Origin: Bradyrhizobium aeschynomenes
GTDB taxonomy: Bacteria; Pseudomonadota; Alphaproteobacteria; Rhizobiales; Xanthobacteraceae
Reading direction: 5' to 3'
DNA length: 64,000 nt
Assembly: GCF_013178945.1 (NCBI RefSeq)
Contig: NZ_JABFDM010000003.1
Span: 124,001-188,000 of the forward strand
Part shown: positions 33,555-42,504 of the stretch, one piece after another
Layout of the letters: each line of letters opens with the position of its first letter
How positions within the stretch are numbered: position 1 is the first letter of the stretch
Made by a program: the position numbers and the translations under genes
The notes under the pieces: model-generated
Told to the model about the DNA's origin: nothing
The model's input: only the letters and a program-made list of their open reading frames with translations
Database searches by the model: none

Positions 33555-33962
33555 TCAGCCCGGCAGGTAGGTGCGCAGCAAAGGGAGAAAAAAGATCCCG
33601 GTCGTGATCAGGAAGCCGATCGCCCACAGGATCGAGCGCAGCGAGGGCCGGTCGCCGATATAGGTCAGCACGTAGGCCACCCGCACGATCACGAACAGCA
33701 CCGACAGCTCGTCGGTCAGGTTCTGCGGCGCGGCGCGGAACTCCGCCAGCAGCACGGCGGCGGCGAAGAACGGGAACGCCTCGATGCCGTTCTGGTGGGC
33801 GCCCAGCGCCCGCTCGCGGATGCCGCCGGCATAAAAGGCGGGATTCCTGGGCCGCGCATTGTCATAGCGTCCGGCGCCGTCGACGCTGATCCATTTCGCC
33901 GGCACGATCGTTACGAGGTAGAGCATTACGCTGGCGAAAATGCATAGCTCAGCAATCGTCAT
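33555..33962 (-). CDS. MAPEG-family membrane protein
   Basis: A 135-aa protein with four hydrophobic helices. It has the MAPEG blocks GIRERALGAHQNGIEAFPFFA and VRVAYVLTYIGDRPSLRSI; the Arg/Asn/Glu spacing in the first helix is as in bacterial MAPEG proteins near microsomal GST. Many of these lack known substrates. It is divergent from hemH, with 30 to 95 bases between starts depending on the hemH start. No signal peptide. Confidence 0.85.
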   Translation of the reverse strand: MTIAELCIFASVMLYLVTIVPAKWISVDGAGRYDNARPRNPAFYAGGIRERALGAHQNGIEAFPFFAAAVLLAEFRAAPQNLTDELSVLFVIVRVAYVLTYIGDRPSLRSILWAIGFLITTGIFFLPLLRTYLPG

Positions 33963-34057
33963 GGCTCCTCCAGCCCGATGACATCGGTGAAATGGCCCTT
34001 ATCTTGACAATGTCGAAACAAGCCGCCAAGCCACGCCCTTCACCAGTTACGGGCATC

Positions 34058-35125
34058 ATGACCGCCGCCATCTCTCTCGACAATGCCAGGCCTGTCGAAG
34101 TCAGGCCCGTCGATGCGAAGCCGTCGCCCGCCGCGAGCACGGCGCGGGTCGGCGTGCTGCTCGTCAATCTCGGCACGCCCGATACGGCCGACGCCGCCGG
34201 CGTGCGGGTATATCTCAAGGAGTTTCTGTCCGACCGGCGCGTGATCGAGGACCAGGGGCTGTTGTGGAAGATCATCCTCAACGGCATCATCCTCAATGTC
34301 CGGCCGCGCAAGAAGGCGAAAGACTACCAGTCGATCTGGAACACCGAGAAGAACGAATCGCCGCTGAAGACGATCACGCGCGCGCAGAGCGAGAAGCTCG
34401 CGGCAAGCATGGCCGAGCGCAGCCATGTCATCGTCGACTGGGCGATGCGTTACGGCAATCCGTCGATCAAGGCCGGCGTCGACGGCCTGATGGCCAAAGG
34501 ATGTGACCGAATCCTGGTGGTGCCGCTGTATCCGCAATACTCGGCCGCGACCTCGGCGACCGTCTGCGACGAGGCGTTCCGCGTGCTGACCGAGCTGCGG
34601 GCGCAGCCGACGCTGCGGGTGACGCCGCCCTATTACAACGACGATTTCTACATCGAGGCGCTGGCGGTCTCGATCGAGGAGCACCTCAAGACGCTGTCGT
34701 ACACGCCCGAGCTCATCGTGGCCTCGTTCCACGGCATGCCCAAGGAATATGTCGACAAGGGCGATCCCTATCGCGAGCAGTGCGTCGCGACCACCGAACT
34801 GCTGCGCAAGCGGCTCGGCATGGACGACACCAAGCTGCTCCTGACCTTCCAGTCGCGCTTCGGCTTCTCGGAGTGGCTGCAGCCCTACACCGACAAGACC
34901 ATCGAGAAGCTCGCCAAGGACGGCGTCAAGCGCATCGCCGTGGTCATGCCGGGCTTCTCGGCGGACTGCCTGGAGACGCTGGAGGAGATCTCCGGCGAGA
35001 ACTGCGAGATCTTCAAGCACAATGGCGGCGAGGAATTCTCCGCGGTGCCGTGCCTGAACGACAGCGCGCCGGGCATGGAGGTGCTGCGGCAACTGGTGCT
35101 GCGCGAGCTGCAGGGTTGGCTGTGA
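34058..35125 (+). CDS. hemH: Ferrochelatase
   Basis: Enzyme inserting Fe2+ into protoporphyrin IX, the last step to protoheme, 355 aa from ATG 34058. Family blocks are VGVLLVNLGTPDTADAAGVR, YLKEFLSDRRVIE, YNPSI-like YGNPSIKAGVD, VPLYPQYSAATSATV, ASFHGMPKEYVDKGDPY (His of the active site), LTFQSRFGFSEWLQPYT and GFSADCLETLEEI with the conserved Glu. ATGs at 33992 and 34010 would add 16-22 residues ahead of a variable N-terminal tail; I chose 34058 because it gives a length near that of the related enzymes. Confidence 0.95.
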   Translation: MTAAISLDNARPVEVRPVDAKPSPAASTARVGVLLVNLGTPDTADAAGVRVYLKEFLSDRRVIEDQGLLWKIILNGIILNVRPRKKAKDYQSIWNTEKNESPLKTITRAQSEKLAASMAERSHVIVDWAMRYGNPSIKAGVDGLMAKGCDRILVVPLYPQYSAATSATVCDEAFRVLTELRAQPTLRVTPPYYNDDFYIEALAVSIEEHLKTLSYTPELIVASFHGMPKEYVDKGDPYREQCVATTELLRKRLGMDDTKLLLTFQSRFGFSEWLQPYTDKTIEKLAKDGVKRIAVVMPGFSADCLETLEEISGENCEIFKHNGGEEFSAVPCLNDSAPGMEVLRQLVLRELQGWL

Positions 35126-35313
35126 CCCGCGGCCGGTATTGCCGGCCCTCTAGGTAAGCTGCGCGTCCGGACAAGGTTAACGGCCGCGCGGCCGTCGAAA
35201 ATATCTTCCTGAACCGCGCCCATCGGACCCCCGACAAAATCATGCGGCAATCCCTAGATGGTGATGGCTGCAGAGGCTGGTGAGGAGACCACGTCTCCTC
35301 CCTTGGAGGATCC

Positions 35314-36318
35314 ATGAGCGGTTTCGACATTTTCGCCATAGCGCTGGTGCTTCTGGTCATCTTCACCCTGTATTCCGGCGTGAAGACGGTGCCGCAGGGC
35401 TTCGACTGGACCGTGGAGCGGTTCGGCAAATACACCCGCACCCTGTCGCCGGGCCTCAACATCATCGTGCCGTTCTTCGACCGCATCGGGCGCAAGATCA
35501 ACATGATGGAGCAGGTGATCGACATCCCCGAGCAGGAGGTGATCACCAAGGACAACGCCACCGTGACGGTGGACGGCGTCGCCTTCTACCAGGTGTTCGA
35601 CGCCGCCAAGGCGAGCTACGAGGTCTCGAACCTCAACCAGGCGATCATCACGCTGACGATGACCAACATCCGCTCGGTGATGGGCTCGATGGACCTCGAC
35701 CAGGTGCTGTCGCATCGCGACGAGATCAACGAGCGGCTGCTGCGCGTCGTCGACGCCGCGGTGTCGCCATGGGGTCTCAAGGTCAACCGCATCGAGATCA
35801 AGGACATCGTGCCGCCGGCCGATCTCGTCGAGGCGATGGGCCGGCAGATGAAGGCCGAGCGCGTCAAGCGCGCCGACATCCTGCAGGCCGAGGGCCAGCG
35901 CCAGTCGGAGATTTTGCGCGCGGAAGGCGCCAAGCAGAGCCAGATCCTGCAGGCGGAAGGCCGGCGGCAGTCGGCTTTCCTCGACGCGGAGGCGCGCGAA
36001 CGCGCGGCGGAGGCCGAGGCCAAGGCGACGCAGATGGTGTCGGACGCGATCGGCAAGGGCGACGTCGCGGCGCTGAACTACTTCATCGCCGACAAATACA
36101 TCAAGGCGTTCGGCCAGCTCGCGGACTCGCCGAACCAGAAGGTGATCATGCTGCCGCTGGAGGCGACGGGCATGCTGGCCTCGCTCGCCGGCATCGGCGA
36201 GATCGCCAAGGCGACGTTCGGCGAGAGCTCAGCCACGGCGGTCGCTGCCGCGCGCCGCGGCGGATCGGTGCCATCGGCGGGAACGCCGCCGAAGCCGCCC
36301 GTGCCGCCGCAGGCCTGA
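35314..36318 (+). CDS. SPFH/band 7 (stomatin-like) membrane protein
   Basis: A 334-aa protein anchored by an N-terminal helix ([18 protein letters not shown]), then the SPFH domain with [23 protein letters not shown] and [21 protein letters not shown] coiled coil with repeats of '[11 protein letters not shown] / [11 protein letters not shown] / [12 protein letters not shown]' spans about residues 190-230. Related to QmcA/YbbK; such proteins form lipid-microdomain rings and work with a NfeD-type partner, here encoded 16 bases downstream. GGAGGA stands right before ATG 35314. The C-terminal PPKPPVPP tail is likely disordered. Confidence 0.92.
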   Translation: MSGFDIFAIALVLLVIFTLYSGVKTVPQGFDWTVERFGKYTRTLSPGLNIIVPFFDRIGRKINMMEQVIDIPEQEVITKDNATVTVDGVAFYQVFDAAKASYEVSNLNQAIITLTMTNIRSVMGSMDLDQVLSHRDEINERLLRVVDAAVSPWGLKVNRIEIKDIVPPADLVEAMGRQMKAERVKRADILQAEGQRQSEILRAEGAKQSQILQAEGRRQSAFLDAEARERAAEAEAKATQMVSDAIGKGDVAALNYFIADKYIKAFGQLADSPNQKVIMLPLEATGMLASLAGIGEIAKATFGESSATAVAAARRGGSVPSAGTPPKPPVPPQA

Positions 36319-36334
36319 GGCGGGGGAGGTCATC

Positions 36335-36781
36335 ATGAGCGAGATGTTCGTGACGCTCGGTACCTGGAACTGGCTGATCTTCGGCGTCATCCTGATGGCG
36401 CTGGAGCTGCTCGCGCCGGGCATCTTCCTGATCTGGCTCGGGCTCGCCGCACTGCTGGTCGGCCTGCTGTCATTTGCGTTTGCGCCGGGATGGCAGCTGC
36501 AGATCCTACTGTTCGCGCTGTTCTCGATCGCTGCCGTACCGTTGTGGCGGCGCCTCGCACGCGCCAACGCCGCGCCGTCGCGGGACAACCCGTTCCTCAA
36601 CCGCCGCTCGGCGGCGCTGGTCGGGCGTGAGTTCACGCTGGAGAAGCCGATCATCGACGGCAACGGCACGGTACGCATCGACGACACGGTGTGGCGCGTC
36701 GCCGGACCGGACACGCCCGCCGGCAGCCGCGTGCGGATCGTGCAGGCGGATGGTGCGCATCTGACTGTGACGGCGGCGTAG
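36335..36781 (+). CDS. NfeD-like membrane protein
   Basis: A 148-aa protein: two or three hydrophobic helices (LIFGVILMALELLAPGIFLI and LGLAALLVGLLSFAF), then a C-terminal OB-fold (residues about 85-147: VGREFTLEKPIIDGNGTVRI, DDTVWRVAGPDTPAGSRVRI). This is the short NfeD form (NfeD1b) without a protease domain, always paired with an SPFH gene, as here. The pair is thought to manage membrane domains or quality control. It is in the same operon as the SPFH gene. Confidence 0.9.
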   Translation: MSEMFVTLGTWNWLIFGVILMALELLAPGIFLIWLGLAALLVGLLSFAFAPGWQLQILLFALFSIAAVPLWRRLARANAAPSRDNPFLNRRSAALVGREFTLEKPIIDGNGTVRIDDTVWRVAGPDTPAGSRVRIVQADGAHLTVTAA

Positions 36782-36823
36782 GTGTGCGGGCGGTGTTGCT
36801 TGATTGAAGCGACGCTCCAACCG

Positions 36824-36905
36824 CGTCATTGCGAGCGTAGCGAAGCAATCCAGGGCGTCACGTGCGGCCCTGGATTGCTTCGTCGCTTCGCTCCTCGCAA
36901 TGACG
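36824..36905. repeat. Dispersed 'CGTCATTGCGAGCG' palindromic repeat
   Basis: CGTCATTGCGAGCGTAGCGA at one end and GCTCCTCGCAATGACG at the other, with GCAATCCAGGG / CCCTGGATTGC inside. A third type of palindrome in this window. It lies between the NfeD gene and the beta-barrel gene stop and could end transcripts from both. Confidence 0.85.
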
Positions 36906-36925
36906 GGGAGAGAGAGGGCGGGGGC

Positions 36926-38632
36926 TCAGTTCTGCAGCCTCACACCCAGCATCACCACCGTCCCCGACGACGCCGCACCTGAAATGTTCGAATCCAGCTT
37001 GTCGTAGCGCAGCGTGCCCTTGACCCACAGGCTGCGCGTCATCTTGTAGACGAGGTTGCCCTCGGCCGAATACGTCCGGTCGTTGCGGCCGTAGCCTTGA
37101 TAGTCGAGCGTGCCGAAGGTGAACTTGCCGATGCCGGTCAGCCAGCGGCGGAAGTCGTGGTCGACCTGCACGGTGTAGGTGCGGATCAGCACGCCGGAGG
37201 CGCCGGCGACGGTGGTCTCGGCGACCTGGGTATCGGAGAAGAACCGCGCCGTCGTCAGCGGCGTCGCCGACCACACCAGCGAGGCCGTGGTGAGGAAGCC
37301 CTGCAGCCGGTTGAGCCGCGGGTCGGTGTAGCTGCGCGTGGCGTAGCCGAGCGAGAGCTCACCGGTCAGAAGCCGGGTGAACTCGAATGAGGTGCCGGCC
37401 TTGGCATAGCCGCCAGCGGAATCGCGCTGATAGAAGGAGCGGTCGAACTGCTGGTCGTAGGTGCGGGTGTTGCCCTGGACCTCCGCAAACGGCTTGAGGC
37501 CGGGCGTGACCTCGTAGGACACCCGGCCGATGCCGCCGAACTGGTTGTAGTTGCGGTCGTCGTTCGACGTCATCGTGCCGTCGGTCAGCTTGCTCTGCTG
37601 ATAGCTGGTGCGGTCGGCGGTGGCGCCGGCCGAGATCTGCAGCCGGTTGAAGCGCTGGTCGAAGCCCACGGTGGTGCCGAGTGTGGTGTAGACCGGATAA
37701 CGGGCCAGCCCGGCTTGCACGCTCGGGCTGCCGGGATTGTCGGTCGCGGCACGCAAGCGAAGCTGGGCTCCGACCGAGGTGTCGCGCGTCACGTCGAGGC
37801 GGCCGTCGACATGACCGGTGAAGTCGGGGCGGTCGAGCGTGGTCGGCGCCGAATTGATGCCGCCATCCATCGTGGCCGGCAGGGTGCTGCCATAGCCGGT
37901 GAATGAGCCGCGCAAATCGGCGACGAGGGCATGGCGCTCCCAGTTCGATACCGCCAGGAACTCCGGCGCGATCATCCACGCCGGCATGCCGCGCGGTTTG
38001 GCGAGCCGGGCCGGATTGCTGTCGTAGCCGGCCGACAGCTCGACGGCGCCCTTGATGAGGAACGGGCCGGCATAGTCGCCGACCGCGCCGAACGGATCGT
38101 CATCGATCCTGAGCCGCTTGCGCGGTGGCTGGCCGGGCACCGTGCCCGCGATGGCGGCGGGGACCGGCTGCCGGTTGGCGAAGGCCGAGGGCGGTAAAGT
38201 CGGGCGCAACTGCCCGGTCAGCTCGCCCGACGGCCGGGTGCCAGGGCCCGGGGCCGGCTTCGGCCGCGCCTGGGCGGGATAGTATTTTGGCTTCCTGCGG
38301 GTGCGGTTCAGCGAATCATAGCCCACATCGGCGGCGCCGCTGGCGGCGGGCACGTCAGGCAGAGGAACCCGTGTCTGGCGCGCTGGAGAGCTCACGGGAG
38401 GAGGCGTGGCCGGCAGACCCGGCGTCGGAACGGCATCCGACAGGCCGCTCACGGCCGTCCGCCGCAGCGGCGAGTCCTGGGGGGCCAGAAAGCCGTCGCG
38501 CACCGGGCGGAACGCATCGATGGTCTGGGCTCCGGCCGTTTCGGTACCGACAGCGCCGAGCAGCAGGCAGGCGGCGGAGGCGCCGCGCCACATCGCGCGC
38601 CTCGCGCGGCCGCTGTCAGGCCTCCACCCCAC
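36926..38632 (-). CDS. Outer-membrane beta-barrel protein, uncharacterised
   Basis: A 568-aa protein. A signal region (SAACLLLGAVGTETAGAQ) is followed by a Pro-rich segment (residues about 40-165), then a beta-barrel of alternating hydrophobic strands starting near KGAVELSAGYDSNPARL and ending in GTVVMLGVRLQN, the C-terminal strand typical of outer-membrane porin-like proteins. It resembles the uncharacterised exopolysaccharide-associated OMP family of rhizobia. The start is GTG 38632 (GGAG 10 bases upstream) rather than ATG 38593, which has no ribosome site near it. Divergent from kdsD, so a link to surface polysaccharide is possible. Confidence 0.82.
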   Translation of the reverse strand: MGWRPDSGRARRAMWRGASAACLLLGAVGTETAGAQTIDAFRPVRDGFLAPQDSPLRRTAVSGLSDAVPTPGLPATPPPVSSPARQTRVPLPDVPAASGAADVGYDSLNRTRRKPKYYPAQARPKPAPGPGTRPSGELTGQLRPTLPPSAFANRQPVPAAIAGTVPGQPPRKRLRIDDDPFGAVGDYAGPFLIKGAVELSAGYDSNPARLAKPRGMPAWMIAPEFLAVSNWERHALVADLRGSFTGYGSTLPATMDGGINSAPTTLDRPDFTGHVDGRLDVTRDTSVGAQLRLRAATDNPGSPSVQAGLARYPVYTTLGTTVGFDQRFNRLQISAGATADRTSYQQSKLTDGTMTSNDDRNYNQFGGIGRVSYEVTPGLKPFAEVQGNTRTYDQQFDRSFYQRDSAGGYAKAGTSFEFTRLLTGELSLGYATRSYTDPRLNRLQGFLTTASLVWSATPLTTARFFSDTQVAETTVAGASGVLIRTYTVQVDHDFRRWLTGIGKFTFGTLDYQGYGRNDRTYSAEGNLVYKMTRSLWVKGTLRYDKLDSNISGAASSGTVVMLGVRLQN

Positions 38633-38803
38633 GATGAAAATACTCCAACAAAATCAATTGCGTCGTCGGGACGTCCCGCGCCGCCGGCAAACCGCGTCGT
38701 TAAGGGAGTAAAAACAAATATGGTTAATGGGCTGTTGATGACGCCTTGCCGCCTTACCCATGCTAAAGAGCGGCGCCTGACTGTCTCAGCCTTGGAAGCG
38801 CGA

Positions 38804-39805
38804 ATGCCGAGATCGAAGCCGTTGACCGATACGTCTCCCGCCAACGCGGACATTCAATCGGCGCTGCGAACGCTGGACGCCGGCAGCAACGGCATTGCCG
38901 CAATCTCCGCAGCCTTGCGCGGGCCTCTCGGGCCAGCCTTCGCCGCCGCCGTCGAGCTGATCCGCCAGGCCAAGGGCCGCGCGATCCTCACCGGGCTCGG
39001 CAAGTCCGGCCACGTGGCGCGCAAGATGGCCGCGACCCTGGCCTCGACCGGCACGCCGGCCTTCTTCGTCCATTCCGCCGAGGCCGGCCATGGCGACCTC
39101 GGCATGATCACCTCGGACGATGTCGTCATCGCGCTGTCCTGGTCCGGCGAGCAGCCGGAGATGAAGACGCTGGTCAACTACACCAAGCGCTTCGCCATCC
39201 CGATGATCGCGATCACCTCCAACGCGCAGTCGTCGCTCGGGCAGGCCGCCCGCATCGTGCTGGAGCTGCCGAAGGCGCGCGAGGCCTGTCCGCATAATCT
39301 GGCGCCGACCACCTCCACGCTGATGCAGGCGGCGATCGGTGATGCGCTGGCGATCGCGCTGCTCGAGGGCCGCGGCTTCACCGCGCTCGAATTCGCCAAC
39401 TTCCATCCGGGCGGCAAGCTTGGCGCCATGCTCAAGCACATCTCGGATCTGATGCGCTCCGGCGACGCCGTGCCGCTGAAACCGTTGGGCACCGGCATGG
39501 CCGATGCGCTGGAGGAGATGTCGGCCAAGGGGCTGGGCTGCGTTATCATCGTCGATGGCCGCGGCCATGTCGCTGGCATCATCACCGACGGCGATCTGCG
39601 CCGGAAGATGCGGTCCGACCTATTGTCCGTTTCGGTCGACGAGATCATGACCGCCAACCCGCGCACCGTGCGCCGCGAGGCGCTGGCCTCCGAGGCGCTG
39701 GAGATCCTGAACTCCGCCAAGATCACGACCCTGATCGTGACCGACGGCGCCAAGCCCGTCGGCATCCTGCACATGCACGACCTGCTGCGCGCCGGGGTGG
39801 CGTGA
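38804..39805 (+). CDS. kdsD: D-arabinose-5-phosphate isomerase (KdsD/KpsF)
   Basis: A 333-aa enzyme converting ribulose-5-phosphate to arabinose-5-phosphate for Kdo of LPS. The N-terminal SIS domain has LTGLGKSGHVARKMAATLAS, AEAGHGDLGMIT, LSWSGEQPEM and ALEFANFHPGGKLG; the C-terminal tandem CBS domains follow, ending IVTDGAKPVGILHMHDLLRAG. GGAAG lies before ATG 38804; in-frame ATG at 38720 would add an extension not in the family. GutQ and KpsF forms cannot be separated here. Confidence 0.92.
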   Translation: MPRSKPLTDTSPANADIQSALRTLDAGSNGIAAISAALRGPLGPAFAAAVELIRQAKGRAILTGLGKSGHVARKMAATLASTGTPAFFVHSAEAGHGDLGMITSDDVVIALSWSGEQPEMKTLVNYTKRFAIPMIAITSNAQSSLGQAARIVLELPKAREACPHNLAPTTSTLMQAAIGDALAIALLEGRGFTALEFANFHPGGKLGAMLKHISDLMRSGDAVPLKPLGTGMADALEEMSAKGLGCVIIVDGRGHVAGIITDGDLRRKMRSDLLSVSVDEIMTANPRTVRREALASEALEILNSAKITTLIVTDGAKPVGILHMHDLLRAGVA

Positions 39806-39810
39806 TCGTC

Positions 39811-40365
39811 TCAGCCGGTCCCGGCCGCGCGCGGAAAGCGTGCCGCGCCTGACTCCAGCGGCAATCCGAGCGCGTTGGCGAGACAGGAGACCGTGCGGTA
39901 GAAGCCGCAGAGCAGGATGATCTCCAGCACCTGGTCTTCCGCGTAGCAGGCTCTCAAACCGGCAAACTCGATCTCGCTCAGGGTCGCGCGCGCATGCAGC
40001 GCGTCCACCGCTGCGATCAGCGTCTGCTCCTGCTCCGACCAGCATGGCGCGTCCGCCGCGCTCAGCACAGTGGCTTCGATCTGTTGCGGCGATAGCTGCG
40101 CCGCGGCGGCAAAGGTTGCGACGTGGACGCCCCATTCGTATTCGCAGGCATTGAGTGCGCAGGTCCGGTCGATGACGATCTCGCGGTCGCGCAGCGACAG
40201 CGGCCCGCGATCCAGCAGGCTGCCGCCGCGAAATTTGCTCCACGCGCGCGCATGGCCGGCCATGACCCGGAACAGCATCAAGGGCGGCGCGCCACGCATG
40301 ATCTGGTCGAACTGCGTCTGGATATCGGCCGGGTAGGGCGGCTGCAGGGCGCCGAGGCGTGGCAT
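39811..40365 (-). CDS. Carboxymuconolactone decarboxylase/AhpD-family protein
   Basis: A 184-aa helical protein. The CMD core is REIVIDRTCALNACEYEWGVHV, in which Glu, Cys and His take the usual places of the peroxidase-like CMD proteins that react with peroxides or participate in proton relay. The second Cys needed for AhpD CxxC chemistry is four residues away (C-ALNA-C), so classical AhpD activity is unlikely. ATG 40365 is preceded by GGAGAG; an upstream ATG at 40386 is also possible. It is divergent from an HxlR regulator gene, with twin operators between. Confidence 0.85.
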   Translation of the reverse strand: MPRLGALQPPYPADIQTQFDQIMRGAPPLMLFRVMAGHARAWSKFRGGSLLDRGPLSLRDREIVIDRTCALNACEYEWGVHVATFAAAAQLSPQQIEATVLSAADAPCWSEQEQTLIAAVDALHARATLSEIEFAGLRACYAEDQVLEIILLCGFYRTVSCLANALGLPLESGAARFPRAAGTG

Positions 40366-40388
40366 GGTGGCGTCTCTCCGGATCACAT

Positions 40389-40427
40389 GCTACAGATTCT
40401 GTAGCGCAATGCTACGCTTTCTGTAGC
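40389..40427. promoter_or_regulatory. Two tandem palindromic operators between CMD and HxlR genes
   Basis: GCTACAGATTCTGTAGC (40389-40405) and GCTACGCTTTCTGTAGC (40411-40427), both 17-base palindromes of the form GCTAC-N7-GTAGC, their centres 22 bases apart (two helical turns). They lie between the divergent CMD gene and the HxlR gene, so the HxlR protein probably binds here to control both. Confidence 0.75.
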
Positions 40428-40456
40428 GATTGGCAAGACCCCGGGAGGATCACGGA

Positions 40457-40789
40457 ATGACTGGCGTCACCAAGCCGCGTCGCGTGCGCGGCTCGCGCAC
40501 GGGCCGACCGATCATGGCGCTGCTCGATCTGCTCGGCCGCCGCTGGTCGCTGCGCATCCTGTGGGAGCTCCGGCAGGGCGAGCTCACGTCGCGCGCGCTG
40601 CGGGCGGCCTGCGATGATGCGTCTCCGACCGTGCTGCAGAGCCGGCTGGACGAGCTGCGCGATGCCGGCTTTCTCCAACTGGGGGGCGACGGCTATGGGC
40701 TGACGCCGCTCGGGCGGGAGCTCCTCGAGACTTTCCTGCCGCTGCATCGCTTCTCCGAACGCTGGCGCAAACAGGTGGATGAGCGGTAG
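40457..40789 (+). CDS. HxlR-family transcription regulator
   Basis: A 110-aa winged-helix protein. The HxlR core is ALLDLLGRRWSLRILWELRQ, then LTSRALRAACDDASPTVLQSRLDEL and AGFLQLGGDGYGLTPLGREL. There is no CxxC-type sensing cysteine at the N terminus (one Cys near residue 50). GGGAGGATC stands about 9 bases before ATG 40457. It is divergent from the CMD gene and precedes the NAT pair by 80 bases. The twin GCTAC palindromes upstream are its likely operators. Confidence 0.88.
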   Translation: MTGVTKPRRVRGSRTGRPIMALLDLLGRRWSLRILWELRQGELTSRALRAACDDASPTVLQSRLDELRDAGFLQLGGDGYGLTPLGRELLETFLPLHRFSERWRKQVDER

Positions 40790-40870
40790 GCAGGGCCACC
40801 ATGCTCGTGTCCGGCTGTCTGCCCGCGGCGGCCCGTGCTATGGCTCCGGCGACGATGGAAAGACGGGGCG

Positions 40871-41686
40871 ATGCCTGACCAATTCGATCTCGACAAATAC
40901 CTCGCGCGCATCGGCTATCGCGGGCCGCTGACGCCGAGCTTCGACACGCTGGCCGGATTGCAGGCGGCGCATGTCGATGCGATCGCGTTCGAAGGCATTG
41001 ATCCGCTGCTCGGCCGGCCCGTGAACATCGATCTCACCTCGGTGCAGGCCAAGATCGTCGACGGCCGCCGCGGCGGCTATTGCTTCGAGCAGAATACGTT
41101 GCTCAAGGCGGCGCTGGAGGCGATCGGCTTTGCGGTGACGCCGCTGTCGGCGCGGGTGCGCTGGCGGCTCGATGCCGATGCGCCGCTGACGCCGCGCACG
41201 CATATGATGCTGAAGGTCGACCTGCCGGACGGCCCCTATCTCGCCGATGTCGGTTTCGGCTCCTGCCTGCTCGACACGCCGCTGCGGATGGTGCCGGACG
41301 TGGAGCAGGCCACGGCCATGGGCACGTTCCGCCTGACGATCTCCGACGGCCTTCATTGGCTCGCGGCGAAGCAGCCGGCCGGCTGGCGCATGATGTACGT
41401 CTTCGACCTCATCCCGCAGATCCATGCCGATTATGTGCTCGGCAACTGGTTCACCTCGACCAGCCCACTGACGCCGTTCACCTCGATGCTGATCCTGGAG
41501 CGGCTCACGCGCGACGTACGCTACAAGCTGGTCAACCGCCGCCTGGTGACCGAGGCGCGCGACGGCGAGATCGTCAGCGAACGCATCATCGAAACGCCGG
41601 ACGCGCTGGGCAGCGTCGTCGAGGATCTGTTTGGTGTCTCGCTCCCGGTGCCGGTCAACGAGGTCTGGGCGCGGATCGAGAGCTGA
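40871..41686 (+). CDS. nat: Arylamine N-acetyltransferase, copy 1
   Basis: Cytosolic enzyme of 271 aa acetylating arylamines and hydrazines from acetyl-CoA. The catalytic triad is visible: Cys71 in GGYCFEQN, His in THMMLKVDL, and Asp in LADVGFGS. The N-terminal YLARIGYRGPLTPSFDTL and HVDAIAFEGIDPLLGRP are family blocks. An upstream GTG-frame is open from 40835 but ATG 40871 gives the family start. It is followed after 2 bases by a second full NAT. Confidence 0.93.
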   Translation: MPDQFDLDKYLARIGYRGPLTPSFDTLAGLQAAHVDAIAFEGIDPLLGRPVNIDLTSVQAKIVDGRRGGYCFEQNTLLKAALEAIGFAVTPLSARVRWRLDADAPLTPRTHMMLKVDLPDGPYLADVGFGSCLLDTPLRMVPDVEQATAMGTFRLTISDGLHWLAAKQPAGWRMMYVFDLIPQIHADYVLGNWFTSTSPLTPFTSMLILERLTRDVRYKLVNRRLVTEARDGEIVSERIIETPDALGSVVEDLFGVSLPVPVNEVWARIES

Positions 41687-41688
41687 GC

Positions 41689-42504
41689 ATGGAAAATGGC
41701 TTTGAGCTGGACTCCTATCTCGCCCGCATCGGCTATTCCGGTCCGCTGACACCGGATCTCGCGACGCTCACGGCGCTCCAGGCGGCGCATGTCGACGCAA
41801 TCCCGTTCGAGGCGCTCGATCCGCTGCTGGGTCGTCCGGTCCACGTCGATCTGCCGTCGGTGCAGCAGAAGCTCGTTCTCAGCCGGCGCGGTGGCTACTG
41901 CTTCGAGCAGAGCGTGCTGTTCCAGGCCGTGCTGCAGGCGATCGGGTTCAGCGTCACGGGGCTGACCGGCCGGGTGCGGTGGCGCTCGGCGCCAACCGAT
42001 CCTCTCGGGCCACGGCAGCACATGATGCTGCTGGTCGAGCTCGATGGCCGCCCCTACATCGCCGATGTCGGCTTCGGCATCTGCATGATGGACGCGCCGA
42101 TCCGGCTCGAGGTCGGCCACGAGCAGCAGACTGGGATGGGCACCTTTCGTATCGGCCAATGGAACGGGCTCACCACGATCAGCGCGAAGCAGCCGACGGG
42201 GTGGCGCATGATGTACGCGTTCGACCTGGTGCCGCAGATCCATGCCGACTACGTGCTCGGCAGCTGGTACACCTCGACCAATCCGACCGTGCCGATCACG
42301 ACGACCTTGATGATGGAGCGGGTGACGCGCGATGTGCGGCACAAGCTGGTCAACCGCCGCTGCACCGTCGAGGCGCGCAACGGCGAAGTGATCGCGGAGC
42401 ACATGATCGAGAGCGCCGAAGAGCTCGGCCGGCATATCGATGAGGTCTTCCGGATCACGCCACCCGTGTCGGCTGAAGAGCTCTGGGCGCGGACGACGAG
42501 CTGA
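41689..42504 (+). CDS. nat: Arylamine N-acetyltransferase, copy 2 (tandem paralogue)
   Basis: A second NAT of 271 aa, same length as copy 1 and similar along the whole chain (e.g. GYSGPLTPDLATLTALQAAH, HVDAIPFEALDPLLGRP). The triad is Cys71 in GGYCFEQ, His in RQHMMLLVEL and Asp in IADVGFGI. Differences around the acceptor pocket (VRWRSAPTDPLGP versus VRWRLDADAPLTP) suggest a different substrate range. The ATG follows the copy 1 stop by 2 bases, so it is a tandem operon made by duplication. Confidence 0.92.
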   Translation: MENGFELDSYLARIGYSGPLTPDLATLTALQAAHVDAIPFEALDPLLGRPVHVDLPSVQQKLVLSRRGGYCFEQSVLFQAVLQAIGFSVTGLTGRVRWRSAPTDPLGPRQHMMLLVELDGRPYIADVGFGICMMDAPIRLEVGHEQQTGMGTFRIGQWNGLTTISAKQPTGWRMMYAFDLVPQIHADYVLGSWYTSTNPTVPITTTLMMERVTRDVRHKLVNRRCTVEARNGEVIAEHMIESAEELGRHIDEVFRITPPVSAEELWARTTS

